From Vibrio ziniensis (lineage in GTDB: Bacteria; Pseudomonadota; Gammaproteobacteria; Enterobacterales; Vibrionaceae), in the NCBI RefSeq assembly GCF_011064285.1, contig NZ_CP049332.1:682001-746000 (forward strand): DNA of 64,000 nt. Reading direction: 5' to 3'. Shown here in pieces: positions 34,988 to 44,885 of this stretch. The notes beneath the pieces were generated by a model that was not told the DNA's origin, ran no database searches, and saw nothing but the letters and a program-made list of their open reading frames with translations. The stretch's first letter is position 1. The number at the start of each line of letters is the position of its first letter. A program made the translations under genes and the position numbers.

Positions 34988-36349
34988 ATGATTGCTCTGC
35001 TCGCGCTGCCCATTGTGTTTGGGGCTGGATATTTGATTGTGAAGAAATACAACACTCAGGCCGTGTTATTCGGTGCTGGTTTATTAATGATGGTGGTTGG
35101 TTATCTTGCTAGTGGTCCGGAATTTTTACCTAAAGGTACTAAACCTTCAGGTGCGACGTTGGTGGACTTTTTCTTAGTCATAAAATCTATCACTGCGTCA
35201 ACGGCTGCAGACTTAGGTTTGATCATTATGGCTGTAGGAGGGTTTTCAAAGTATATGGGGCACATTGGTGCCGCTAATGCACTAGTGAAAGTCACGACAA
35301 AACCTCTGTCTGTAATCAATAACCCCTATATTATCTTGGCTTTCACTTATATTTTGGGACAGTTTTTAAACGTCTTTATCCCAAGTGCTGTTGGGTTGGC
35401 AATGTTATTACTCGTTGCGCTGTACCCAGTATTAGTTGGGATCGGCTGTACGCCAGCTTCGGTTGCCGCAGTCTTGGCAACAACCGCATGCCTAGACTTA
35501 GGTCCTGCCTCAGGAGCTTCAAATAAAGCGGCTGAAGTAATTGGCATTGATGCAGCATCATATTTTGTACAACATCAATTGTTTGCTGGAATTTGCTCGG
35601 CGATTGTCATTGCTATTTTACATTTTGCTTGTCAAAAATGGTTTGATAAACGTGATGAAATAAAAGGTGTTTCTTACGAACTTAATGCTAAAGAAGACAC
35701 TTCTCGAGTGGCACCTCTGTGGTTCTCTGTTCTTCCCATTCTACCCCTAGTCCTACTACTCACATTCAGTAAATTCGCTATCACATCAATTAAAATTGAT
35801 GTGGTAACAGCTATGTTTATTAGCTTAGCCGTTGCTATGGTGTTTGATGTTGTTTATTCAAAAGATGGTCGCGCTGTCGCATCGTCTTTAAAAGTGTATT
35901 TGCAGGGCATGGGCGATGTATTTGCAAGCGTTGTGTCTTTGATTATTGCTGCTCAAACATTTGTTGTTGGTTTAAAAGCCATAGGTTTCATTTCAGGGAT
36001 GCTAGGTTTGGCTTCAGACTTCGGTTTTGGTTACATTCCGATGGTATTGATGCTCGTTTCTATTATCGGTGCGACGGCTCTTATGTCTGGATCGGGTAAC
36101 GCCGCATTCTTTAGTTTCTCTAACTTAGCTCCAGATGTAGCTACTCACGTTGGGGTATCTATCGCTGCATTTGCTCTTCCGATGCAACTCTCTGCGGGCA
36201 TTTTCCGCTCATTCTCTCCTGTTGCTGGTGTTGTCATTGCATGCGCTGGTGTTGCTGGCATTCCACCGACAGAGCTGGTTAAACGCACTGCGATTCCAAT
36301 GATCGGTGGCCTGATTACGATTTTAGTCATTACATTTGTCGGAGCGTAG
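34988..36349 (+). CDS. DcuC-family C4-dicarboxylate transporter
   Basis: This 453-residue membrane protein has about 12-14 helices and the DcuC family pattern (GAGYLIVKKY start, TACLDLGPASGASNKAAE, GSGNAAFFSFSNLAP and GIFRSFSPVAGVVIACAG). DcuC transporters exchange or excrete succinate and take up fumarate, malate or aspartate. I start at the ATG at 34988, which has AAAGGTG 8 bases before it; a GTG nine bases earlier is in frame. It is the first gene of an operon with a superfamily lyase and malic enzyme. Here it more likely imports the lyase substrate or a dicarboxylate than exports succinate. Confidence 0.85.
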   Translation: MIALLALPIVFGAGYLIVKKYNTQAVLFGAGLLMMVVGYLASGPEFLPKGTKPSGATLVDFFLVIKSITASTAADLGLIIMAVGGFSKYMGHIGAANALVKVTTKPLSVINNPYIILAFTYILGQFLNVFIPSAVGLAMLLLVALYPVLVGIGCTPASVAAVLATTACLDLGPASGASNKAAEVIGIDAASYFVQHQLFAGICSAIVIAILHFACQKWFDKRDEIKGVSYELNAKEDTSRVAPLWFSVLPILPLVLLLTFSKFAITSIKIDVVTAMFISLAVAMVFDVVYSKDGRAVASSLKVYLQGMGDVFASVVSLIIAAQTFVVGLKAIGFISGMLGLASDFGFGYIPMVLMLVSIIGATALMSGSGNAAFFSFSNLAPDVATHVGVSIAAFALPMQLSAGIFRSFSPVAGVVIACAGVAGIPPTELVKRTAIPMIGGLITILVITFVGA

Positions 36350-36358
36350 GAATTAGAT

Positions 36359-37717
36359 ATGCATGGTTTAAACGTTTCAGTATTCGACTCAACGCTTTAT
36401 TCTCCATTGTTTACACAAAAAGAGATGAAGCAAATTTGGTCGGATGACAACTTGATTCGTACATGGCTAACCTTTGAAGTTTCTATTGCTAAAGTGCAAG
36501 CTGAGTTGGGGTTAATTCCCCAACCAGCAGTTGCTTCAATAGTTGAGGTCTGTCGTGTTGAAAATGTTGATTGGGTTCGCCTTGCTGAAGATACGCAAGT
36601 TGTGGGTATGGCAATAAAGCCATTAGTGGATCAGCTTTCAGAACAAGGTGATGACTACGTAAAAAAATATCTGCACTGGGGGGGAACAACACAGGATTTG
36701 CTTGATACTGGCCTTGCCATGCGTGTTAAACAGACTCTCGATTTGGTTCGTTGTCAACTGATCAAGTTGGGAGACCAACTGCAAAATATGTCTTTACGAC
36801 ATAAAGATACTGTGATGGTCGCTCGTACCAATTCGATGGATGCTCTGCCAACCACTTGGGGATTACAAGTGAGTAGCTACTTACTTGAAGTGACTCGCCA
36901 CATAGTTCGACTTGACGATATGTATGCGCGAGTCACAACGGGCGTTTATGGGGGAGCGATTGGTAATTTGTCTTCGATCGGGCAAAAAGGATTGGCGATG
37001 CGCCGCGGACTGTTTGTTGAGTTAGGTTTACCTGAACCCAAAGGACTTGGAAATGCGAGCATGGATCATGTGGTTGAATTGGTTCAATTCTTTGCTCTTA
37101 TCCACGGTACTTTATGTCGTATTGCTAATGATACCGAGATGATGGGAAGAGCTTCTATTGCTGAAGTGAGTGAAGGTGAAGGTGGCGGTGGATCGAGCAC
37201 TATGCCTCATAAAGCGAACCCGCGCGCTGCAAATATGATTAAGACTCTATCTCGTATGGGGTGGATGTACGCAAGTGGTGCTCCGAGTTTGATGGATCAA
37301 CTGGATGTTCGTGCCGCTTCAGTTCGAGTGCTGAACTGGAGCTTAGTCCCGGAAGCTGCTTTAGCTGTATCAACATCACTTGAACGAGCTGAACGTTTAA
37401 TCTCCAACTTAGTGGTCAATGAATCAAAGATGTTAGAGAACTTTTCTGCTTCACGAAACTTTGTCATGTCCGAGGCTGTCATGATGAAAGTGGCTGAAAA
37501 AATAGGCAGAGGAGATGGCTATAACAAAGTGAAAGAGGCTATCGCTCATGCTCCCGCTCAAGGGAGTCTAAATGAAGTATTAGCATTAGATAAAGATGTT
37601 TCCACCATTCTTACGGTAGATGAAATTGATGCCGCATGTAACCCTAAAAACTATCTCGGCTGTAATGATGCTTTGATTGATGAAACTGTCGAGCACTATC
37701 GAGAGGTCATCGACTAA
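36359..37717 (+). CDS. Fumarase/aspartase-superfamily lyase of the adenylosuccinate lyase/PcaB type
   Basis: This 452-residue cytoplasmic lyase has the superfamily signature [11 protein letters not shown] at 278-288 and HWGGTTQD (106-113). The second loop, normally RTH or with His three positions on, reads [10 protein letters not shown] (155-164), with Asn and Asp where PcaB or ADSL have the catalytic His. The C-terminus is domain 3 of normal size. Family members split C-N or C-C bonds to fumarate or close lactones (3-carboxymuconate). Its start lies 10 bases after the transporter and its stop overlaps the malic enzyme start by one base (TAATG). Together they suggest release of fumarate from a dicarboxylate conjugate. 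The substrate is unknown. Confidence 0.75.
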   Translation: MHGLNVSVFDSTLYSPLFTQKEMKQIWSDDNLIRTWLTFEVSIAKVQAELGLIPQPAVASIVEVCRVENVDWVRLAEDTQVVGMAIKPLVDQLSEQGDDYVKKYLHWGGTTQDLLDTGLAMRVKQTLDLVRCQLIKLGDQLQNMSLRHKDTVMVARTNSMDALPTTWGLQVSSYLLEVTRHIVRLDDMYARVTTGVYGGAIGNLSSIGQKGLAMRRGLFVELGLPEPKGLGNASMDHVVELVQFFALIHGTLCRIANDTEMMGRASIAEVSEGEGGGGSSTMPHKANPRAANMIKTLSRMGWMYASGAPSLMDQLDVRAASVRVLNWSLVPEAALAVSTSLERAERLISNLVVNESKMLENFSASRNFVMSEAVMMKVAEKIGRGDGYNKVKEAIAHAPAQGSLNEVLALDKDVSTILTVDEIDAACNPKNYLGCNDALIDETVEHYREVID

Positions 37718-39396
37718 TGTCAAAGAAAATGTTTGTTAGACAGGCGGGTAATATTTTACTGAATACACCTTTGTTAAATAAAGGCAGCGCATTCTCGTTA
37801 GAAGAACGGAAAAACTTCAATTTATCAGGGTTGTTGCCCACCAATATTGAAACCATTGAAGAACAGGCTAGTCGGGCATATGAGCAGTTTTCGTTGTTCT
37901 CATCAGGGTTGGAAAAACATATATATTTACGAAATATTCAAGACACCAACGAGACCTTGTATTTTAAATTAATCGATCAACATATAGAGGAGATGATGCC
38001 TATCATCTATACACCAATTGTAGGTGATGCATGCCAAAAATTTTCTCAAATTTATCGTCGCAATCGAGGTCTGTTTCTTAGTTATGAAGAGCAAGATGAG
38101 CTAGAACAAATCCTCAATAATGCGCCGAACAAAGATATAAAAGTTGTCGTAATTACTGATGGTGAACGTATTCTGGGTCTAGGGGATCAAGGTATTGGTG
38201 GTATGGGCATCCCTATTGGTAAATTGGCACTTTATACCGCTTGTGGTGGAATTAACCCTGAACACACTTTACCTATAGTGTTAGATGTAGGTACGAATAA
38301 CTCGGCTTTACTTTCCGACCCGATGTACATGGGGTGGCGCCATCCAAGAGTTTCAGGTGATGAGTATTACAAATTTGTCGACGATTGTTTGAAAGCCATC
38401 CGTCAGCGTTGGCCCGATGCATTGATCCAATTTGAAGATTTTGCACAAACTAATGCCATGCCACTTCTCCTTCGTTATCAAGATAGGTTCTGTTGTTTCA
38501 ACGATGACATCCAAGGAACAGCATCAGTGACGGTGGGTACTTTACTAGCCGCTGCGCATGTAACTGGAAAAAAACTATCTCAACAGAATGTGGTGTTTGC
38601 TGGTGCAGGCTCTGCTGGCTGTGGTATTGCGGAAGCCATCATTGCACAAATGGTCTATGAAGGTGTTAGTGAGAAACAGGCGAGAGAGCAAATCTTCATG
38701 GTTGATCGTTGGGGATTGTTAGAGCAAGGTATGACGGGGCTATTGCCGTTTCAACAAGGTTTAGCACAGCCATCTTCTATTCGTGCATCATGGAATATTG
38801 AAGAAAATACAGAGATAAGTTTGCTTGATGTCATTCAACGATCACAGCCAGACGTGTTGATTGGCGTCACTGGTGTGCCAGGTTTGTTTGATCAACAGAT
38901 CATAGAAGCCATGTCGGTAGGATGTGAGCGCCCAGTGATTATGCCACTCTCTAATCCTACCAGTAGGGTAGAAGCAAAGCCGGTTGACATTATTACATGG
39001 ACCGATGGACGGGCTATTGTTGCCACGGGAAGCCCGTTCTCAGATGTCCAGTATAAAGGGGTGCGATATCCAATTGCACAGTGTAACAACAGCTATATTT
39101 TCCCTGGAATTGGTTTAGGTGTCATTAGCGCTAATGCCAGTCGTGTAACCAACGAAATGTTACAACAAGCGAGTATGACTCTGGCGTCAATGTCTCCCAT
39201 GTTAAATGGAAGCAACCACCTTTTACCTCCACTGAGTGATATTCAAAACGTGTCTCGCAAGATTGCCATTGAAGTAGCTAAAAAATCTGTTGCTCAGGGG
39301 AAAGCGGCTGATCGTATTGAAGAGCGTTTACTTGAGAGATTAGAAGAAGAATTCTGGCAACCTCAGTATTGTGAATACAAACGTATTGCTTCTTAG
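37717..39396 (+). CDS. NAD(P)-dependent malic enzyme (MaeA type)
   Basis: This 559-residue enzyme oxidatively decarboxylates malate to pyruvate. It has the MaeA/ScfA architecture: N-terminal ...[34 protein letters not shown], the malate/cofactor motif [14 protein letters not shown] (near residue 160), the catalytic [13 protein letters not shown], and the NAD-binding [13 protein letters not shown] near residues 295-307. The C-terminal HLLPP block is also typical. It is the third gene of the transporter-lyase operon and starts by a one-base overlap with the lyase. It would convert lyase-derived fumarate (through malate) to pyruvate. A housekeeping malic enzyme elsewhere is likely, so this looks like a dedicated copy. 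Confidence 0.92.
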   Translation: MSKKMFVRQAGNILLNTPLLNKGSAFSLEERKNFNLSGLLPTNIETIEEQASRAYEQFSLFSSGLEKHIYLRNIQDTNETLYFKLIDQHIEEMMPIIYTPIVGDACQKFSQIYRRNRGLFLSYEEQDELEQILNNAPNKDIKVVVITDGERILGLGDQGIGGMGIPIGKLALYTACGGINPEHTLPIVLDVGTNNSALLSDPMYMGWRHPRVSGDEYYKFVDDCLKAIRQRWPDALIQFEDFAQTNAMPLLLRYQDRFCCFNDDIQGTASVTVGTLLAAAHVTGKKLSQQNVVFAGAGSAGCGIAEAIIAQMVYEGVSEKQAREQIFMVDRWGLLEQGMTGLLPFQQGLAQPSSIRASWNIEENTEISLLDVIQRSQPDVLIGVTGVPGLFDQQIIEAMSVGCERPVIMPLSNPTSRVEAKPVDIITWTDGRAIVATGSPFSDVQYKGVRYPIAQCNNSYIFPGIGLGVISANASRVTNEMLQQASMTLASMSPMLNGSNHLLPPLSDIQNVSRKIAIEVAKKSVAQGKAADRIEERLLERLEEEFWQPQYCEYKRIAS

Positions 39397-39450
39397 CCGT
39401 TCAGTGCTGTAAAAAAGTGATATGAAGAGCCTTTGTGCTCGTTTGAAGAT

Positions 39451-39482
39451 AAATAACCACCTTGATGAATAGGTGGTTATTT
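39451..39482. terminator. Bidirectional terminator between malic enzyme and an M14 peptidase gene
   Basis: A 12-bp stem (39451-39462 with 39471-39482, 8-base loop) has A and T tails on both sides, between convergent genes. Confidence 0.9.
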
Positions 39483-39496
39483 TATATGGGGAGTTA

Positions 39497-40423
39497 CTAC
39501 GCGTAGTGATGGCGGACAACATAATCAAGAGCACCTTTTATGGCAGCAACTTGTGCATCATTACACTCTTCATCAGAGACTGTTGGACTGTCAGGGTAGA
39601 CTTCTGTTGTGGTGCCGTATTGGCAATTTGTTACTCCACCACATAACCCAAGTTTCTTCATTGGGTAAAGAATTACACCGCGCTGAACCACATTTGAACC
39701 GATGATCTGTCCATTGGCATCAGCCGGAGCAATGTGTGTTACTTTCGCAACAGATTCAATAACCGCAGCTTGAAATTCAAGTTGTGGCAGAGCACTGTCG
39801 CCAACGGTGTAGAAACCATCTGGAATGCTGTCGGCTTCATACTCGATACCATCGCGAGCGGCTAAAGCCGGGCGGAACTCGGTTTCGTCAGTATCTGTTG
39901 TTTCATGCAAATCAATATGAACTAAAACCTCTAGAGGCAAATTCGCCACTAATGCCATTAGGTTTGCCGATTCTTCCGCAGGACTGTCTGCATAAAACGA
40001 ACGGTTAGGGTCAATCGCGTTTGGATTCCAGCGGTTGATGGTTTCGTATCCCCAAGGGCTAACACAAGGCGCAGCAACGATATTGAAGTGTTGTTGGTAG
40101 TGCTGAGCTTCAGTAGCCATGAATTTCAATGCGCCATGGACACCACTGGTTTCGTAGCCGTGAACCCCACCAGTAATTAACACGGTTGGTTTGTTCGCTT
40201 GCCAGTTTTTGCTTTTGATAGAGAAAAGCGGGTAGCGCTGTTCGTCATAAGACAAAGCGCCGTATTGCTCCACAACAAATTCGCTTTTTAGTGCTTTGAT
40301 TTTTGGCACAACTTCTTGTTGATATTCACGCTTGATGCTTGTGGTTGCGCGCCATTCTAAGCGTTCAGCGTCTCCCCACTTTTGTCCAGGGGTTCCGATT
40401 GGGTAGGCTTGCGATTGAGTCAT
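39497..40423 (-). CDS. M14-family zinc carboxypeptidase / aspartoacylase-like hydrolase
   Basis: This 308-residue zinc hydrolase has the first two metal ligands in GGVHGYETSG (His and Glu, HxxE) and the third in HIDLHETTDT. A late TTEVYPDSPT may carry the catalytic acid. I start at the second methionine (40423, MTQSQAYPIG), which has AAGGAAAG in front. It could be a carboxypeptidase or a succinylglutamate/N-acyl-amino-acid desuccinylase-like enzyme. No signal peptide is seen, so it is cytoplasmic. It is monocistronic and convergent with the malic enzyme gene. The substrate is open; a function in amino-acid deacylation would fit the other genes of this chromosome region. Confidence 0.75.
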   Translation of the reverse strand: MTQSQAYPIGTPGQKWGDAERLEWRATTSIKREYQQEVVPKIKALKSEFVVEQYGALSYDEQRYPLFSIKSKNWQANKPTVLITGGVHGYETSGVHGALKFMATEAQHYQQHFNIVAAPCVSPWGYETINRWNPNAIDPNRSFYADSPAEESANLMALVANLPLEVLVHIDLHETTDTDETEFRPALAARDGIEYEADSIPDGFYTVGDSALPQLEFQAAVIESVAKVTHIAPADANGQIIGSNVVQRGVILYPMKKLGLCGGVTNCQYGTTTEVYPDSPTVSDEECNDAQVAAIKGALDYVVRHHYA

Positions 40424-40437
40424 AACTTTCCTTGGCT

Positions 40438-40500
40438 TAACTATTCTCAATGAGTAACTATTTTCGATAAGTAACTATTCTCAATAAGTGACTATGAGCG
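40438..40500. repeat. Tandem 17-bp repeat (three full copies and a partial)
   Basis: Units start at 40438, 40455 and 40472, each of the form TAACTATT(C/T)TC(A/G)AT(G/A)AG, then a partial TGACTATGAG from 40489. It lies between the divergent M14 and YedI-type genes and probably overlaps their promoters. Confidence 0.8.
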
Positions 40501-40536
40501 TTGTTAAAGATATTTCATCATTTTTGTGAGGCTGCT

Positions 40537-41487
40537 ATGTTACCTCTAGTTTTGTCCAAACCCAAAAGAGAATGTCATATGGCTGGAGCTAGCTTACTCA
40601 CTTTATTAGACGATATTGCAACTGTGCTTGATGACGTGGCTGTGATGTCTAAAGTCGCAGCAAAGAAAACGGCAGGGGTGTTGGGTGATGATTTGGCACT
40701 GAACGCCCAGCAGGTTTCTGGCGTGGCAGCAGAACGTGAAATACCGGTTGTGTGGTCGGTAGCGAAAGGTTCGTTTCGCAACAAGCTTATTCTTGTGCCA
40801 GCAGCATTGGTGATCAGCTCTTTTGTCCCTTGGTTAATCATGCCTTTACTACTACTTGGTGGTTTGTTTCTTTGCTTTGAAGGTGCAGAAAAAGTGCTTG
40901 AGAAGTTATTTCATTCAGAGCCGAAGAAAGAACCCATCGAGGCAATGAACGAGTTGAAACACCTCAGCGTTGAAGAATACGAAAAGAAAAAAATCAGTGG
41001 TGCGATTCGCACCGACTTTATTCTCTCTGCGGAAATCATCGTGATTGCTTTGGGGACAGTTCAGGGTAAAGAGATGATGACGCAAATCGTGGTGGTTAGT
41101 CTTATTGCCATCATTATGACCGCTGGGGTTTACGGTTTAGTGGCTGGAATCGTGAAACTTGATGACCTTGGGTTCTATCTGGAGAGAAAATCCAAAGGAG
41201 AAGGGGTGTTAGCTAAAGTGGGTGGCGTACTGGTTTCGTTTGCTCCTAAGCTAATGAAAGGGCTGACCGTTGTCGGTACTGCGGCTATGTTTTTGGTCGG
41301 CGGCGGTATTGTCGTCCATAACGTGCCATTCATACATCACTGGGTAGAACCTATTATTATGAAGTTGCCTGACTTAACCTTAGTTAACGCATTGGTTCCC
41401 ACGTTACTGAATGGTGTTATTGGCGTTGTTGCTGGTTTGATTGTTATGGCGGGTATGGAAGTCATCCATAAGGTGCGAGGTAAATAA
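40537..41487 (+). CDS. YedI/DUF808-family inner-membrane protein
   Basis: This 316-residue integral membrane protein (about 6 helices) matches E. coli YedI closely in the first block, MAGASLLTLLDDIATVLDDVAV, followed by AAKKTAGVLGDDLALNAQQV. The family has no known function; it may be a transporter or stress-related inner-membrane protein. The start is uncertain. The ATG at 40537 has GTGAGG 6 bases upstream, but E. coli YedI begins at the residue coded at 40579 (MAGASLL), which has only AGAGAA before it. I use 40537 as the ribosome-binding site is better. The gene is monocistronic. Confidence 0.82.
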   Translation: MLPLVLSKPKRECHMAGASLLTLLDDIATVLDDVAVMSKVAAKKTAGVLGDDLALNAQQVSGVAAEREIPVVWSVAKGSFRNKLILVPAALVISSFVPWLIMPLLLLGGLFLCFEGAEKVLEKLFHSEPKKEPIEAMNELKHLSVEEYEKKKISGAIRTDFILSAEIIVIALGTVQGKEMMTQIVVVSLIAIIMTAGVYGLVAGIVKLDDLGFYLERKSKGEGVLAKVGGVLVSFAPKLMKGLTVVGTAAMFLVGGGIVVHNVPFIHHWVEPIIMKLPDLTLVNALVPTLLNGVIGVVAGLIVMAGMEVIHKVRGK

Positions 41488-41630
41488 GCCCATGTACAGT
41501 TTGAGTTTGCAGCGTTAGGCTAGACTAGCTTGACTCGCGGCGACGCCTGAGTATTTAGGTGAAATATTTATTTGGCGATTTGTCGCTAGGCGAATAGACT
41601 AGCGCTTTTCCAAATTTGGTGACCACTGTT

Positions 41631-42764
41631 ATGCAATGCGAGTTCTTTACTCAGCAATTATGTACTTCCTGCACGAATTGCGCTCAGCCTTATGAACAAC
41701 AGGTTTCTGTTAAAGATGCCGAGTTGAAGAATTTGCTCGCTGACCTCAATCCAGAGCAGTGGTTATCGCCTGTCACTAGCAGTGAAACTCGCTTCAGAAA
41801 CAAAGCCAAAATGGTGGTGCTTGGTGCAGCGCATGCGCCTATTCTTGGTATCGAAAATACGCTTAATGGTGAGCCGCTGTCATTAACGCATTGCCCGTTG
41901 TATCCGCAAGATACACAGCAGCTGCTGACCTATTTGGAAAACTGGATCCGTATTTCAGGCATCCCACCGTACAACAAAAACAAAAAGAAAGGTGAGCTGA
42001 AGTTCATCTTGCTAACTCGCAGTGAGCACGATGGAAAGTTCATGTTGCGTTTTGTTGCGCGAAGCAAAGAGGTATTACCGCGTATTACCAACAATTTGCA
42101 GCGTTTGCTTGCAGATTTGCCAGCCATTGAAGTGGTATCAGTCAACATTCAGCCTGTGCACATGGCACGTTTGGAGGGGGATGAAGAGATCTTCTTGACC
42201 GAACAAGAGTATCTGATTGAGCGCTTCAACGATGTACCACTGGTTATTCGTCCTAAGAGCTTTTTCCAAACCAACCCGAAGGTTGCGCAGGCGCTTTACG
42301 CGACGGCAAGAGATTGGGTAAGGGAGATTGCACCAAGTAAAATGTGGGATCTGTTCTGTGGTGTGGGTGGCTTTGCGCTGCATTGTTCAACGCCAGCGAC
42401 TGAAGTGATTGGTATCGAGATTGAGCCGGAAGCGATTGCCAGTGCGAAACGCTCTGCGCAGGAGATGGGTATTGATAACTTAAGTTTTGCTGCGCTGGAT
42501 TCCGCCCAGTTTTCACATTCTCAAGATGCAGCGCCTGATTTGGTACTGGTTAACCCGCCACGTCGTGGGCTGGGCTCAAGCTTGACCGAGCAATTGGAAG
42601 CGTTTGCGCCTAAGCATATTGTCTACTCAAGCTGTAATCCTCACACCATGAACGAAGATGTGAAGAACTTACCAAGCTACAAAGTGGTTAAAGTTCAATG
42701 GTTTGATATGTTCCCACATACCAACCACGCTGAGGTGCTCGCGTTATTGGAAAGAGTGGCGTAA
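41631..42764 (+). CDS. rlmC: 23S rRNA m5U747 methyltransferase RlmC (RumB)
   Basis: This 377-residue SAM-dependent enzyme makes 5-methyluridine at position 747 of 23S rRNA. Like E. coli RlmC it starts MQC and has N-terminal cysteines at 3, 11, 14 and 17 for a [4Fe-4S] cluster. The SAM loop is [20 protein letters not shown] is the DPPR-type motif and SSCNPHTM holds the catalytic Cys. A TTG and a GTG start a few codons earlier, but the ATG at 41631 fits the family. It is a single gene 144 bases after the YedI-type gene. Confidence 0.93.
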   Translation: MQCEFFTQQLCTSCTNCAQPYEQQVSVKDAELKNLLADLNPEQWLSPVTSSETRFRNKAKMVVLGAAHAPILGIENTLNGEPLSLTHCPLYPQDTQQLLTYLENWIRISGIPPYNKNKKKGELKFILLTRSEHDGKFMLRFVARSKEVLPRITNNLQRLLADLPAIEVVSVNIQPVHMARLEGDEEIFLTEQEYLIERFNDVPLVIRPKSFFQTNPKVAQALYATARDWVREIAPSKMWDLFCGVGGFALHCSTPATEVIGIEIEPEAIASAKRSAQEMGIDNLSFAALDSAQFSHSQDAAPDLVLVNPPRRGLGSSLTEQLEAFAPKHIVYSSCNPHTMNEDVKNLPSYKVVKVQWFDMFPHTNHAEVLALLERVA

Positions 42765-42864
42765 TAGCGTCTATTATTGGTATACCCTTGCTTTGCACTG
42801 TTTCAAGTGGCAAGAATAGAGTGTGTTCATCATCGAGAGACGTACTAAGAGGTTGGTTGCCAAT

Positions 42865-43374
42865 ATGGTCTTACGACTCTTTGTTTCCCTTTTACTACTG
42901 ATAAGTGGTGCTTGCTTTTCGCAAAGTGAAGCGCCGTATCAGCATTCAATACGAGCTGATTTGGTCAAAGTCGACAAATCTAAGCGTCGCATGTATTTGC
43001 TTTTTCAAGGCGAAGTATTCAAAGAGTATCGAATTGCTTTAGGGAAAAATCCTAAGGGACATAAGCAGCAAGAAGGAGATCAACGCACACCCGAGGGGCG
43101 TTATTACCTAGATGGCATCTCACCCAATACCCAGTTTCATCGAGCAATGAGTATCAGCTATCCGAACTTGAGAGACAAGTTACATGCTCAGGCTTTGGGT
43201 GTAGACCCAGGTAGTGATATAAAAGTACATGGTTTAAAAGAAGATTATTCTGGTGCCCCACAATTTATTCAAAGCTTTGATTGGACAAATGGTTGTATTG
43301 CACTCACCAATGAAGAGATGGATGAGTTTATCAGTCTGGTCCGAATTGGAACGCCGATAGAGATTGAATGGTGA
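42865..43374 (+). CDS. L,D-transpeptidase-fold (YkuD) periplasmic protein
   Basis: This protein of about 169 residues carries a YkuD domain: VDKSKRRMYLLF start, an HG pair (KVHGLK) and DWTNGCIALTNEEM with the catalytic Cys in TNGCIA. In many enzymes of this branch, the DpaA-like group that can cut Lpp from peptidoglycan, the Ser of SxGC is replaced by a Thr-x-Gly-Cys arrangement, as here. I start at the ATG at 42865, giving a signal sequence with ISGACFSQS; the residue before Cys is Ala, but position -3 is Ser, so it is a weak lipobox. The longer frame from GTG at 42823 adds 14 polar residues. Monocistronic. Confidence 0.8.
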   Translation: MVLRLFVSLLLLISGACFSQSEAPYQHSIRADLVKVDKSKRRMYLLFQGEVFKEYRIALGKNPKGHKQQEGDQRTPEGRYYLDGISPNTQFHRAMSISYPNLRDKLHAQALGVDPGSDIKVHGLKEDYSGAPQFIQSFDWTNGCIALTNEEMDEFISLVRIGTPIEIEW

Positions 43375-43386
43375 ATAGAATCAAAT

Positions 43387-43423
43387 TAAAAAAGGGTAAG
43401 TGGGTGAACACTTCCCCTTTTTT
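43387..43423. terminator. Terminator after the YkuD gene
   Basis: An A-rich arm with GGG and AAGTG (from 43387) pairs with CACTTCCCCTTTTTT (43409-43423), with one bulge. T and A tails lie on both sides between convergent genes. Confidence 0.75.
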
Positions 43424-43479
43424 AATGGAGTATGGACGTCGATAGTTCAAGTGTTATAAATAGCACGTGCAGAAAAAGC

Positions 43480-44046
43480 TCAGTCACGCTCCCAAGGGTG
43501 TATGGTTTCGGAACTGTGCTTTTGGAAAAACTGATAATTATGCTGCATATAATCGTCCTTTTTCAGTGAGTTAAAAGACCACTGATCCAAATCGAGCTCG
43601 AAGTGAAAATCAGCATTGACCAACTGCAGTTGGCTGAATGCAGGCTTACCTATACGATAGACGGCACTATTAGACGACTTGCATTCAAAAACTACCGTTT
43701 CTTCAGCTTTATCATTGACTGATAGATGAGCACGATACGGTGAAGATGAATCACAGGGCACTTCTTTCACGAAGGTAAACAAGAAGTAGCCATTGTTAGC
43801 AGTATTTAGGAATACAGCCAATTTATGGTCGATATCTACTTGACGATAAATCAGTTGGTGAGAATGGCTTTCACGTGAGCTTTGTATCGCAGTATTATCT
43901 AAACTAATAAACTGACTATTAATCCAAAGCCATTGCAAGCCATGGTTCATGAACATTAGAGAGCGATATGATTGAAAGCCTAAGTAGGTAAAAATGATCA
44001 GGAAGCTTCCGCTTACCAGCAAAAAGTATTTAGATAACTTTGACAT
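43480..44046 (-). CDS. Membrane-anchored protein of unknown function
   Basis: This 188-residue protein begins with a basic start and a 20-residue hydrophobic stretch (SKYFLLVSGSFLIIFTYLGF), a single-helix anchor or uncleaved signal. The rest is a soluble, beta-rich domain with two cysteines about 19 residues apart (PCDSSS and FECKSS), which could form a disulfide in the periplasm. I do not recognise a family. It is convergent with the YkuD gene and shares its terminator. Confidence 0.6.
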   Translation of the reverse strand: MSKLSKYFLLVSGSFLIIFTYLGFQSYRSLMFMNHGLQWLWINSQFISLDNTAIQSSRESHSHQLIYRQVDIDHKLAVFLNTANNGYFLFTFVKEVPCDSSSPYRAHLSVNDKAEETVVFECKSSNSAVYRIGKPAFSQLQLVNADFHFELDLDQWSFNSLKKDDYMQHNYQFFQKHSSETIHPWERD

Positions 44047-44461
44047 GAGTCAGTCTCTGCTAATTAACGTGCGTACGGTATAATTGTCCTATAATTGGGG
44101 ACAACTACCACTTCTACGACTCCCACATGATGTAGGTTTATACATGTCGGCATGTGAGTTTAATACAACCTATCATCAAGATTTTCATCTAGCATAACAA
44201 ATTTTTGATTTATCTATAATTATATCTTTCCACCGTGCTGAAATTCTATCTTTGGAACACGGCATATAAACGTTTACATATAATTAACAACAGCTCAAAT
44301 TTTGCACATAGTGATAAAATTAAGTGATATTTACTCTCATTTTTATTGATTTTGTTACAAAGCGTTAATAGTATGTCGCTGATTTTGAAGATCAAACTAA
44401 CAAAAGCAATTGACCATGATCATTGCAATTAGTCATCTATTCAGCTAGATAAAGGCATATA
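44047..44461. other. Intergenic region, promoter side of the dgkA-eptA unit
   Basis: About 415 bases, AT-rich. An inverted pair CACATG (near 44126) and CATGTG (near 44154) can form a hairpin. No gene is visible. The transcript with the two small ORFs and dgkA-eptA probably starts near its right end. Confidence 0.45.
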
Positions 44462-44668
44462 ATGAACGTACGCATAATCCCAGCTAACGCTTGGGTTGCT
44501 TTTCTACATTCTAAAATTCGGAACCGCTTCCGTGTTCCGAATCTCCTCCAAGAAACGCACTTTTCTTTCTCAATAACTAGTGGCTCGTATGACATTTTAG
44601 CTCTTACTTTAAGCTCAAAAATAGAGAACTTGCGACGCCATCCCCGTTATTTTTTCGGAAACAAATAA
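44462..44668 (+). CDS. Small ORF 1 upstream of dgkA-eptA
   Basis: This 68-codon frame begins with ATG and AAAGG 7 bases before it. It aligns over about 35 residues with the next small ORF (WVAFLHSKI..RFR versus WDGFLWPKI..LFR, then a Phe/Ser-rich stretch), so both look like a tandem duplication. No known family. It lies 9 bases before the second ORF, in a tightly spaced series leading into dgkA. It may be a real small protein, a translated leader or a degenerate copy. Confidence 0.4.
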   Translation: MNVRIIPANAWVAFLHSKIRNRFRVPNLLQETHFSFSITSGSYDILALTLSSKIENLRRHPRYFFGNK

Positions 44669-44677
44669 GGCTAACTG

Positions 44678-44875
44678 ATGAAGATAGATGCAGACCTAAC
44701 TGAATGTTGGGATGGCTTTTTATGGCCTAAAATCTTCCAATTGTTCCGAGCTTCACATGTTACAGAAGTGGTTCAATTTTTATTCATCTCTTTTAGCATT
44801 TTCCAAATATCACCAGCATTAGTACCGATGATTAACAACAAAACTGTCGGGCATTACGCATCTATAAATTTTTAG
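44678..44875 (+). CDS. Small ORF 2 upstream of dgkA-eptA
   Basis: This 65-codon frame has AAGG 7 bases before its ATG and lies 10 bases before dgkA. It is similar to small ORF 1 in the WxxFLxxKI...FR core, then has a more hydrophobic middle (VVQFLFISFSIFQI), which could be one membrane helix. The order and spacing of the two small ORFs, dgkA and eptA suggest one operon. Function unknown. Confidence 0.42.
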   Translation: MKIDADLTECWDGFLWPKIFQLFRASHVTEVVQFLFISFSIFQISPALVPMINNKTVGHYASINF

Positions 44876-44885
44876 GTTGTAACTT

